Below, piece by piece: positions 1 through 5,886 of a stretch of 5,938 bases of DNA. Below the pieces are notes generated by a model. That model had not been told where the DNA came from, searched no databases, and saw nothing but the letters and a program-made list of their open reading frames with translations. The position numbers and the translations under genes were made by a program. Source of the DNA: an uncultured Campylobacter sp. (GTDB taxonomy: Bacteria > Campylobacterota > Campylobacteria > Campylobacterales > Campylobacteraceae); assembly GCF_937997465.1 (NCBI RefSeq), contig NZ_CALKTQ010000034.1, positions 1 to 5,938 of the forward strand. Reading direction: 5' to 3'. Numbering within the stretch: position 1 is the stretch's first letter; every line of letters begins with the position of its first letter.

Positions 1-681
1 GCTGCCGTCTTTTTTCATTTCGTCAAGTGCGGCGTTTATTTTAGCGATTAGATCGGCTTGCTTGCCTTTGTCAAATGCCATAGAAAAGCCCTCGCTACCG
101 TCGTTTTCTTTGAAAAATTCCTCAAGCTCGGGGTTTTTCTTTAAAAAGCCGTAGCCGATCGAGCTATCTAGCACGACTGCGTCTATCTTGCCTTTTTTTA
201 GTCCCATGATTAGCGGAACCGGATCCTCGGCAGGCACGACTTTGGCGCCCGCGATAGCGTTAGCTGCGATCTCTTGGACGGTGCCTTGTTGTACGCCTAC
301 TCTTTTGCCGTTTAGGGCGTCTTTGCTCGCGATAGCGTCGTTGCCTTTAGCGCGCAAGTAGATATTTTCGGTCGCATAATAAGCCTGCGTGAAATCAATC
401 GACTTTCGTCTGTCGTCGGTTGCGCTCATAGCGCTTGCTACGGCGTCGATCTTGCCCGTTTTTAGAGCTGGGATGAGGCCGTCAAAGCTCATATTTACGA
501 TCTTGTACTCAAAGCCCGCGCGTTTAGCGAGCTCGGCTACTAGATCCATATCAAAGCCCGTGATCTTGTTTTGCTCGTCCACGTACTCAAACGGCGGATA
601 GTTGGCGGCTGTACCGATCTTTAGCTCGGCAGCGCCAAGCGTGGCTAGAGCCGCTAAAAGCAGCGCAAAAATCTTTTTCAT
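1..681 (-). CDS. Periplasmic amino acid-binding protein of ABC importer (partial, C-terminus off window)
   Basis: Solute-binding protein (SBP family 3, HisJ/GlnH type) that would capture an amino acid in the periplasm and deliver it to the permease encoded upstream. I translated 227 codons with no stop before the window edge; by comparison with the neighbouring paralog about 13 residues are missing. The N-terminus is a classic Sec signal peptide (MKKIFALLLAALATLGAA, likely cleaved after Ala18) with no lipobox; the visible protein has no cysteine. Family landmarks are YPPFEY (28-33), MSFDGLIPAL (63-72), the SAMSATDDRRKSIDF block with Arg91 where HisJ has its ligand-carboxylate arginine, and VLDSSIGY with Asp172 where HisJ binds the amino group. 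An AGGAG ribosome binding site lies 5 bases before the ATG. It is last of the four visible operon genes and about half identical by eye to the next gene upstream. Substrate not determined; the gene might continue normally or be followed by more operon genes to the left. Confidence 0.92.
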   Translation of the reverse strand, partial: MKKIFALLLAALATLGAAELKIGTAANYPPFEYVDEQNKITGFDMDLVAELAKRAGFEYKIVNMSFDGLIPALKTGKIDAVASAMSATDDRRKSIDFTQAYYATENIYLRAKGNDAIASKDALNGKRVGVQQGTVQEIAANAIAGAKVVPAEDPVPLIMGLKKGKIDAVVLDSSIGYGFLKKNPELEEFFKENDGSEGFSMAFDKGKQADLIAKINAALDEMKKDGS

Positions 682-685
682 GTTC

Positions 686-693
686 TCTCCTTT
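686..693 (-). promoter_or_regulatory. Ribosome binding site of second binding-protein gene, at foot of a hairpin
   Basis: Minus-strand AAAGGAGA, about 5 bases before the ATG at 681. Its first two A residues also form the end of the AT-rich stem at 692-713, so folding of that stem could partly mask the site. The masking is an inference from overlap only. Confidence 0.6.
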
Positions 694-713
694 AAATTTG
701 GTTTCAAATTTAA
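692..713 (-). promoter_or_regulatory. AT-rich inverted repeat next to the ribosome binding site
   Basis: A perfect 9-base inverted repeat (TTAAATTTG at 692-700, CAAATTTAA at 705-713) with a 4-base loop. In the leftward mRNA it forms a short AU-rich hairpin directly before the AGGAG of the second binding-protein gene. Such AAATTT words are common in this kind of genome, so chance is possible. The pairing is seen in the sequence; a regulatory role is inferred. Confidence 0.45.
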
Positions 714-734
714 GCCCGCGACCCGGTGCGGGCT
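713..734 (-). terminator. GC-rich hairpin between the two binding-protein genes (weak terminator or processing stem)
   Basis: A perfect 7-base stem, AGCCCGC at 713-719 against GCGGGCT at 728-734, with an 8-base loop. It lies 7 bases beyond the stop codon of the lipoprotein gene. In the leftward transcript it is followed by UUAAAUUUG, a poor U tract, so it looks more like a leaky terminator or an mRNA-stabilising or processing stem than a full stop. Flanking AAATTT words at 706-711 and 738-743 could extend the stem, which would compete with the neighbouring AT-rich hairpin. Confidence 0.45.
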
Positions 735-741
735 CGCAAAT

Positions 742-1563
742 TTACTTTAGGCCGTATTTTTCCATCATCTTGTCAAATTCGCCGCTCTTTTTGAGCTCCT
801 CTATCGCGGCGTCTATTTTGCCGATTAGCTCTAGGTGCTTGCCCTTATCAAACGCAACGGCAAAGCCCTCGGTGCCGTCAGGAAGCTTTAAAAACTCCTC
901 CAAATCAGAGTTTTGCTTTAGATACTCGTAGCCGATCGGGCTATCTGTTAGCACGACGTCAATTTTGCCGGCTTTTAGCGATAAAATCGCAGCTGCTACG
1001 GTTTCTGCAGGCACGGCTAGGTCGCCGCAGATGGATTTAGCCGCGGTCTCTTGCAATGTGCCTATTTGCGCACTTATTTTTTTGAGGTGCATATTGGTCG
1101 CATTTACGTCGGTGCCTTTTTTGCGGATGAAAAGATTATCCGAAAAATAATAAGGCTTCGTAAAATCGACCGATTTTCTTCTCTCCTCGGTCGCGCTCAT
1201 ACCGCTTAGCGCGGCGTCTATCTTGCCTGTTTTTAGAGCGGGGATTAGCCCGTCAAAGCTCATGTTTTGTACGTCAAATTTGACGCCGATTTTCTTACCG
1301 ACGGCCTCTATCATATCGATTTCAAAACCTACGATCTTGTTGTGCTCGTCGATGTACTCAAACGGCGGATAGTCCGCGCTCGAGCCCACTCTTATCGTTT
1401 GTTGTACCGCTACGGGAGCTGCCTCGTTTTTTACTGCGGCGTCTTTGCTCGCGTTTTCATTCGAGCTTTGACCGCAGCCTGAAAGCATCAAAGCGGCGGC
1501 TACGAAAACGAAAAGTTTTTTAAATTTGCCAGCGGACAAAGCCGCAACGATGTTTTGTGACAT
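742..1563 (-). CDS. Amino acid ABC transporter substrate-binding lipoprotein
   Basis: A 273-residue SBP family 3 protein that binds a polar amino acid at the cell surface side of the inner membrane for import. Residues 13-30 form a lipoprotein signal: basic KFKK, a hydrophobic stretch, then lipobox LSGC with Cys30 as lipid anchor. A Ser/Asn/Ala-rich linker (about 31-55) precedes the bilobed binding domain. Landmarks are DYPPFEY (64-70), SFDGLIPALKTGKID (102-116), SGMSATEERRKSVDF with Arg128 as the expected ligand-carboxylate contact, and LTDSPIGY with Asp207 as the expected amino-group contact. The domain ends in the usual EFDKMMEKYGLK helix. The start is fixed by AAGGAGG 5 bases ahead of ATG; the stop codon of the ATPase gene abuts this site, so translation is probably coupled. 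The n-region is rather long (12 residues before the first lysine). The substrate cannot be named: the acidic residue seen in HisJ and GlnH before the YxPFE motif is Ser62 here. Confidence 0.95.
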   Translation of the reverse strand: MSQNIVAALSAGKFKKLFVFVAAALMLSGCGQSSNENASKDAAVKNEAAPVAVQQTIRVGSSADYPPFEYIDEHNKIVGFEIDMIEAVGKKIGVKFDVQNMSFDGLIPALKTGKIDAALSGMSATEERRKSVDFTKPYYFSDNLFIRKKGTDVNATNMHLKKISAQIGTLQETAAKSICGDLAVPAETVAAAILSLKAGKIDVVLTDSPIGYEYLKQNSDLEEFLKLPDGTEGFAVAFDKGKHLELIGKIDAAIEELKKSGEFDKMMEKYGLK

Positions 1564-1568
1564 TTTGG

Positions 1569-1575
1569 CCTCCTT
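1569..1575 (-). promoter_or_regulatory. Strong ribosome binding site filling the gap between ATPase and lipoprotein genes
   Basis: Minus-strand AAGGAGG directly follows the TAA of the ATPase gene and stands 5 bases before the lipoprotein ATG at 1563. The whole 12-base gap is essentially this site. The near-perfect Shine-Dalgarno sequence suggests high translation of the binding protein, as expected when binding protein must outnumber the membrane complex. Confidence 0.8.
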
Positions 1576-2304
1576 TTAGTGGTTTAAAATTTTACCTAGA
1601 AAATCCTGCAAACGCTGATTGCTAGGGTTTTCAAATACGTTTTTAGGCGTGTCGTCCACGGCTATTTTACCGCCGTGCATGAAAAATATCCTATTCGCCA
1701 CGTTTTTAGCAAAGCCCATCTCGTGCGTGACGACTAGCATCGTGATGCCTTTTGCCGCGACGTCTTTCATGATGTCTAGTACTTCGCCGATCATCTCTGG
1801 ATCTAGCGCGCTCGTTGGCTCGTCAAAGAGTATGACCTCGGGATTCATCGCAAGGCTTCTAGCGATCGCTATACGCTGTTTTTGACCGCCCGAGAGCTTG
1901 TGCGGGAAGGCGTATTTTTTATCGCTTAGCCCCACGCTTTTTAGTAGCTCGTCGGCTCTTTTTTCTGCGCTTTCTTTATCCAAAATTCCCGCTTTTATCG
2001 GCGCTAGGGTTAAATTTTGCAAGACGTTTTTATTTGCAAAAAGGTTAAAGTGCTGAAAAACCATGCTCACTTTTTGACGGATTTTGTTTATATCCGTTTT
2101 TTTGTCCGTTATATCCTCGCCGTTTATCTTGATGTGCCCGCCGCTTGGCTCCTCTAAGCGGTTTATGCAGCGCAAAAACGTGCTCTTGCCGCCGCCGCTA
2201 GGGCCTATGATAGCGATGATTTCGCCTTGCTTGATATCTACGCTGATGTCGTCTAGGACGCGCAAATCGCCGTAATTTTTACTCAAATTTCTAATCTCAA
2301 TCAT
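1576..2304 (-). CDS. Polar amino acid ABC transporter ATP-binding protein (GlnQ/HisP type)
   Basis: A 242-residue cytoplasmic ATPase that powers the importer; full length for the GlnQ/HisP/ArtP family. All nucleotide-binding motifs are present in order: Walker A GPSGGGKST (34-42), Q-loop Gln84 in MVFQHFNLF, ABC signature LSGGQ (137-141), Walker B VILFDEP with catalytic Glu162, D-loop SALD (165-168) and H-loop His194 in VTHEMGFA. Walker A has Gly where GPSGSGKST is usual in this family, a mild variant that keeps the Lys40-Ser41-Thr42 core. The gene begins inside the end of the permease gene (8-base overlap) with AGGAGG about 10 bases before ATG, and ends 12 bases before the lipoprotein gene, so the three are co-transcribed. 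Family assignment is very firm; the transported amino acid is not. Annotation pipelines would probably call it glnQ, but I cannot support glutamine specificity. Confidence 0.97.
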   Translation of the reverse strand: MIEIRNLSKNYGDLRVLDDISVDIKQGEIIAIIGPSGGGKSTFLRCINRLEEPSGGHIKINGEDITDKKTDINKIRQKVSMVFQHFNLFANKNVLQNLTLAPIKAGILDKESAEKRADELLKSVGLSDKKYAFPHKLSGGQKQRIAIARSLAMNPEVILFDEPTSALDPEMIGEVLDIMKDVAAKGITMLVVTHEMGFAKNVANRIFFMHGGKIAVDDTPKNVFENPSNQRLQDFLGKILNH

Positions 2305-3007
2305 GGCGATTTAGCCTCCTCTCTAAAATTTTAACCAAAAACGTAAAGAACTTCACGCTGACGTAGTAAACTATGCCCGTGAAAATGACGGGCTCTGGGC
2401 TATAAAATACCGCTTGCAGGCTTTTGCTTTGCATCGTGATATCGATGACGCTGATGTAGCCTACGACTGAAGTTTCTTTAAACAGCGAGATAAATTCGTT
2501 CGCAAGCGCAGGCAGGATGTTTTTAGTCGCCTGCGGAAACACTACCTCCCGCATCGAAACGTAGTAGTTTAGACCCATAGCCCTTGCGGCTTCCATTTGT
2601 CCTTTATCGACGCTATTTATGCCGCTACGCACGATCTCTGCGACGTAGGCGGAGCTGTTTAGCCCGAGCGCGATCAAAGCGACGTAAAAGTTATCGCTCC
2701 AGGTCGCAAAAATCACGACCGAAAATATAAGAAGCTGCAAAATAATCGGCGTTCCGCGCAGGATATCTACGTACTCGTCGATGAGAAAGCTTAAAATTTT
2801 GATATTTAAAAACTTTAAAAACGCCAAAATAAAGCCCAGCGTCACGCCGATAGCCGTGCCGCCGATAGTGAGCCCCAGCGTCACGCCGTAGCTTTTAAGG
2901 TAAGCTAGACGTTGCGCCTCGTTTAACTCCGTCGGATAAAAATAGTAAACGCCCGCGGAGACGATGACGACGAAAAACAACGCCCTGAAAAATTTTTCGT
3001 TTAGCAT
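2297..3007 (-). CDS. Polar amino acid ABC transporter permease (HisM/GlnP type)
   Basis: A 236-residue inner-membrane channel subunit of the importer. Hydrophobic segments lie at about 8-24, 42-64, 88-103, 107-125 and 206-228, with less clear ones between 165 and 200. The conserved loop RGTPIILQLL (84-93) and the cytoplasmic coupling helix EAARAMGLNYYVSMREVVFPQA (139-160 by position, key residues Glu139, Gly145, Pro158) mark the BPD_transp_1 family and contact the ATPase. LFKETSVVG (175-183) is another family hallmark. It is the only permease gene visible; since it heads the operon and a promoter lies directly upstream, the channel is probably a homodimer, as in GlnP-type systems. A second permease gene left of the window cannot be excluded. 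The start is supported by AAGG 8 bases before ATG. The gene ends 8 bases inside the ATPase gene. Confidence 0.95.
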   Translation of the reverse strand: MLNEKFFRALFFVVIVSAGVYYFYPTELNEAQRLAYLKSYGVTLGLTIGGTAIGVTLGFILAFLKFLNIKILSFLIDEYVDILRGTPIILQLLIFSVVIFATWSDNFYVALIALGLNSSAYVAEIVRSGINSVDKGQMEAARAMGLNYYVSMREVVFPQATKNILPALANEFISLFKETSVVGYISVIDITMQSKSLQAVFYSPEPVIFTGIVYYVSVKFFTFLVKILERRLNRHD

Positions 3008-3038
3008 TTCTTAAACCTTAAAAGTGTAATGAGGGTTA

Positions 3039-3044
3039 ATCATA
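3039..3044 (-). promoter_or_regulatory. Probable sigma70 -10 box for the ABC importer operon
   Basis: Minus-strand TATGAT about 32 bases before the permease ATG, preceded on that strand by a T-rich stretch (TTTATATTTTTTTTCG) and no convincing -35. Known Campylobacter sigma70 promoters rely on a -10 box plus an upstream T-rich signal rather than a conserved -35, so the pattern fits. Predicted from sequence only. Confidence 0.5.
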
Positions 3045-3107
3045 CGAAAAAAAATATAAATTTAACCTTTTTTACGTGAAAAAATTATCTTTTAAACAAA
3101 TTTATCA

Positions 3108-3113
3108 TATTAT
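3108..3113 (+). promoter_or_regulatory. Possible sigma70 -10 box for putP
   Basis: Plus-strand TATTAT 34 bases before the putP ATG, preceded by AT-rich sequence from about 3085. No convincing -35 box. Given the AT richness of the region, other -10 choices (for example around 3101-3106) are possible, so the position is tentative. Confidence 0.4.
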
Positions 3114-3135
3114 CGTAACTTAAATTTAAAAAACT

Positions 3136-3140
3136 GAGGG
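3136..3140 (+). promoter_or_regulatory. Ribosome binding site of putP
   Basis: GAGGG, 7 bases before the ATG at 3148. It fixes the start in agreement with the usual short N-terminus of PutP before its first membrane helix. Confidence 0.7.
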
Positions 3141-3147
3141 AAATTTA

Positions 3148-4638
3148 ATGGATTATGCATGCTATATCGCCATCGCGCTGTATTTTGGATTTTTGCTTTT
3201 CGTGGGGCGATACTCGTATAACAAAAACGCCAATATGGGCGAATATCTGCTCGACAATCGCCGCCTAGGGCCGGTCGTAACCGCGCTAAGCGCCGGAGCT
3301 AGCGATATGAGCGGCTGGATGCTGCTTGGCGTGCCGGGCGCGCTATATGCCACGGGGCTAGCTACGATTTGGATGGTTTTGGGGCTCGTTATAGGAGCGT
3401 ATTGTAATTACCTATTTTTAGCAAAGCGCCTGCGTGTCTATACCGAGGTTGCTAGCGACAGCATCACGATTCCCGATTTCTTGCAAAATCGCTTTAAAGA
3501 CGAGACTAAAATTTTACGCATAGTCTCAGGGCTTTTGATTTTGATATTTTTCACGCTATATGTGAGTAGCGGGATAATCGCGGGCGGCAAGAGCTTTGAG
3601 AGCTTTTTTGGATTGGATTTTAAATTTGGCGCAATTTTTACGCTGGCTATCGTCGTTTTTTACACGTTTTTCGGCGGATTTCGCGCGGTTTGCATCACGG
3701 ATGCGTTTCAGGGCATGTTGATGTTTTTGGTGCTCGTCGCCGTACCCATCGTCGCGTTTTGTAATCTAAATTTGCCGGACGGCGCTACTTTTTGGAGCGA
3801 GGTGTCAAAATACGGCAAAAACCACCTAAACATCTTTTACGACCAGACTTTTTTAAGCATCTTGGGACTCATGGCGTGGGGGCTTGGCTACTTCGGACAG
3901 CCGCACATCATAGTTAGGTTTATGGCGATACGAAGCTCAAAAGAGCTAGCCCAAGCGCGCCGCATCGGCATCGGCTGGATGGCGATCGGCTTAGCCGGAG
4001 CGATGATGAGCGGACTGATCGGTTTTGTGTATTACAGCGAGTTAAATTTGCCTCTAGCAGACCCAGAGAAGGTCTTTTTGCAGCTTGGCGAGACGCTGTT
4101 TCATCCGTTTTTCGTAGGTATCATTATTTCAGCCGTGCTTTCAGCCATCATGAGTACGATCTCTAGCCAGCTTTTGGTTAGCGCAAGCTCGGTGACGCAG
4201 GATTTCGTGTTTGCCTTTTATAAAAAAGAAATCTCGCAAAAAGCTCAGGTCGCAGCTGGCAGATACGCCGTCGTGGCCGTCGCGCTAGTGGCTACCGCGC
4301 TTGCTTTTAGCTTTAACGAAAGCGTGCTAAACGTCGTGGGCTATGCATGGGCGGGCTTTGGCGCGAGCTTTGGGCCGGTGTTGCTTTTTAGCCTTTATTG
4401 GCGCAGGATGAGCGCGCTAGCGGCGCTTCTTGGTATGATAACGGGCGGAGCGACGGTGATCGCGTGGATAGCGCTCGGGCTAAATTCTTACGTTTACGAG
4501 ATCTTGCCGGGCTTTGCGGTATCTTGCATCGTGATTTATCTAACAAGTCTCTACGGCGATGCGATAGACAAGATGAGCAACGAGCCAAACTCGGCCACCG
4601 TGCAGGACGAATTTGAAAAAATGAAAACGAGGCTTTAA
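3148..4638 (+). CDS. putP: Sodium/proline symporter PutP
   Basis: A 496-residue inner-membrane sodium:solute symporter that takes up proline with Na+; nearly the same length as E. coli PutP (502). Residues known to matter in E. coli PutP have counterparts here: Arg38 (E. coli Arg40) and LSAGASDMSGWM with Asp53 and Ser55 (Asp55 and Ser57) for sodium and proline binding, ITDAFQG with Asp185 (Asp187), and MSTISSQLL with Ser336 and Thr337 (Ser340 and Thr341). The SSS family signature GYFGQPHIIVRFMA is at 247-260. The hydrophobic profile fits about 13 membrane helices, with a short charged cytoplasmic tail after about 465. It is divergent from the ABC operon, and its stop codon abuts the DUF2130 gene. 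No putA (proline dehydrogenase) lies next to it in this window, so the proline may be used for catabolism encoded elsewhere or for osmoprotection. Other SSS transporters such as PanF are less likely given the PutP-specific residues. Confidence 0.94.
   Translation: MDYACYIAIALYFGFLLFVGRYSYNKNANMGEYLLDNRRLGPVVTALSAGASDMSGWMLLGVPGALYATGLATIWMVLGLVIGAYCNYLFLAKRLRVYTEVASDSITIPDFLQNRFKDETKILRIVSGLLILIFFTLYVSSGIIAGGKSFESFFGLDFKFGAIFTLAIVVFYTFFGGFRAVCITDAFQGMLMFLVLVAVPIVAFCNLNLPDGATFWSEVSKYGKNHLNIFYDQTFLSILGLMAWGLGYFGQPHIIVRFMAIRSSKELAQARRIGIGWMAIGLAGAMMSGLIGFVYYSELNLPLADPEKVFLQLGETLFHPFFVGIIISAVLSAIMSTISSQLLVSASSVTQDFVFAFYKKEISQKAQVAAGRYAVVAVALVATALAFSFNESVLNVVGYAWAGFGASFGPVLLFSLYWRRMSALAALLGMITGGATVIAWIALGLNSYVYEILPGFAVSCIVIYLTSLYGDAIDKMSNEPNSATVQDEFEKMKTRL
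4629..4632 (+). promoter_or_regulatory. Ribosome binding site of the DUF2130 gene inside the end of putP
   Basis: GAGG, 6 bases before the ATG at 4639, lies in the last codons of putP (in the Lys-Thr-Arg-Leu end). It supports this start codon and, with TAA directly followed by ATG, suggests translational coupling to putP. Confidence 0.65.
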
Positions 4639-5886
4639 ATGCAAAGTAGCGTAAAGTGCGGCAACTGCGGCGCCGAGGTCGATGTAAATTTGGCCCTAAA
4701 AACCGAGCTTGAGCTTGAAATGAAGCAAAAAATGGCGGCGGCTAGGCGAGAATTTGATAAAGAGATCGAGGCTAAAAGAGCGCAATATAAGGAGCATCTA
4801 GACGCTTTAAGCGCAAAGGAAAAAGAATTCGACGCTAAATTTGCCGCAGCCCTAAACGCTAAAAAAACCGAGCTCGAAAATGAGATAAAAGCAAAACTCG
4901 AGGGCGAAAATTTAAACATAGTAAATGCCCTAAAAACCGAGCTTGAAGCCAAGTCAAAGCAGATAAACGAGCTAAATTTAAAGACGCTTGAGATAGAAAA
5001 GCTAAAGCGAGAAAAGAGCGAATTTGAAAGCGCGCTGATGGCAAAAACCGAGGCTGAGCTAAGCAAACGTCTAAGCGAGGAAAAAGAGCGACTAGGCAAG
5101 GCTCTAGCCGAGCAAAACGAGCTAAAATTTAAGCAAAAAGACGAGCAGCTAGAGGCGCTAAAAAAGCAGCTAAACGAGGCGCAAAGACGCATAGAGCAGG
5201 GTAGCGAGCAGCTACAAGGCGAGACGCAAGAGCTAGCCATCGAGGCGTGGCTACGGGAGAAGTTCGTATTTGACACCATAGACGAGGTCAAAAAGGGCGC
5301 AAACGGCGCGGATGTAATGCAGATCGTAAATACCCGCGAGGTGCAAAACTGCGGCAAAATCTACTACGAAAGCAAACGTACTAAAAATTTTTCAAACGAA
5401 TGGATAGAAAAATTTAAGGCCGATATGCGCGCCTCAGGCGCCGACGTCGGAGTGCTAGTTAGCGAGGCGCGCCCGCGGGAGCTAGAGCGCATGGGGCTGG
5501 TTGACGGCGTATGGGTGTGCAACTACGAGGAGTTTAAGGCGCTTTGTTTCGTGCTAAGACAGGGCGTCGTGGAGCTAAATTTCGCTAGGAACTACGCGCA
5601 AAACCGCTCAAACAAGATGGAGATGCTCTACTCGTATCTCGTCAGCAACGAGTTTAAGATGCGCATCGAGGCTATCGTGGAGGGCTTTTCTGCGATGAGC
5701 GAGGAGCTGGAGCGCGAGAAAAACGCTATGAAGCGCATCTGGAAGAGCCGCGAAAAACAGATCGAAAAGGTGCGCGACAACGCGATCGAGATGTTTGGCT
5801 CGATAAAGGGAATCGCGGGAAATGCGATAGGGGAGATAAGGACGCTGGAGCTGGGGTTTGATGCGGGCGAGTTTGATTCCCCATAA
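4639..5886 (+). CDS. DUF2130-family protein: CxxC, long coiled coil, nuclease-like C-terminal domain
   Basis: A 415-residue, probably cytoplasmic protein of unknown function (no signal peptide or membrane segment). The N-terminus has one CxxC (Cys7, Cys10) in VKCGNCG, half of a zinc ribbon. Residues about 20-195 are a Glu/Lys/Ala/Leu-rich coiled coil with internal repeats. Residues about 195-320 match what I know of DUF2130: ETQELAIEAWLREKF (195-209), GADVMQIV (223-230), KIYYESKRTKNFSNEW (240-255) and GADVGVLVSE (267-276). The order of Glu198/Glu202, Asp225, then Glu244-x-Lys246 followed by a helix and a hydrophobic strand resembles a PD-(D/E)XK nuclease core; that is my inference. A second helical, charged stretch covers about 325-385. 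The layout recalls RmuC (coiled coil plus PD-(D/E)XK). The gene starts immediately after the putP stop codon. Assignment to DUF2130 is from memory of family sequences and fairly secure; biochemical role is not established. Confidence 0.85.
   Translation: MQSSVKCGNCGAEVDVNLALKTELELEMKQKMAAARREFDKEIEAKRAQYKEHLDALSAKEKEFDAKFAAALNAKKTELENEIKAKLEGENLNIVNALKTELEAKSKQINELNLKTLEIEKLKREKSEFESALMAKTEAELSKRLSEEKERLGKALAEQNELKFKQKDEQLEALKKQLNEAQRRIEQGSEQLQGETQELAIEAWLREKFVFDTIDEVKKGANGADVMQIVNTREVQNCGKIYYESKRTKNFSNEWIEKFKADMRASGADVGVLVSEARPRELERMGLVDGVWVCNYEEFKALCFVLRQGVVELNFARNYAQNRSNKMEMLYSYLVSNEFKMRIEAIVEGFSAMSEELEREKNAMKRIWKSREKQIEKVRDNAIEMFGSIKGIAGNAIGEIRTLELGFDAGEFDSP
4693..4946 (+). repeat. Intragenic direct repeats in the coiled-coil region
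   Basis: The 20-base word GCCCTAAAAACCGAGCTTGA occurs exactly at 4693-4712 and again at 4927-4946, 234 bases (78 codons) apart, both in frame and both coding ALKTELE. A degenerate third copy lies near 4850-4877 (AKKTELE). GTAAAT precedes both exact copies. This points to growth of the coiled coil by internal duplication. Confidence 0.7.

Noticed and set aside
389..931. Two consecutive plus-strand open frames across the junction of the binding-protein genes
   Set aside because: They run antisense to clear binding-protein coding sequence with all family motifs; their translations are low-complexity Ser/Ala/Leu-rich and without motifs.
1619..2275. Plus-strand open frames opposite the ATPase gene
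   Set aside because: Antisense shadows of a complete ABC ATPase gene with every catalytic motif intact.
4388..4616. Overlapping short frames on both strands in the 3' part of putP
   Set aside because: putP is intact and continuous here; these are out-of-frame shadows without their own ribosome binding sites or motifs.
4635..5357. Long minus-strand open frame (240 codons) opposite the DUF2130 gene
   Set aside because: It is an antisense shadow of the coiled coil: a Ser/Phe/Ala-rich translation expected from complementing Glu/Lys/Ala/Leu codons, with no family match, and it covers a well supported plus-strand gene.
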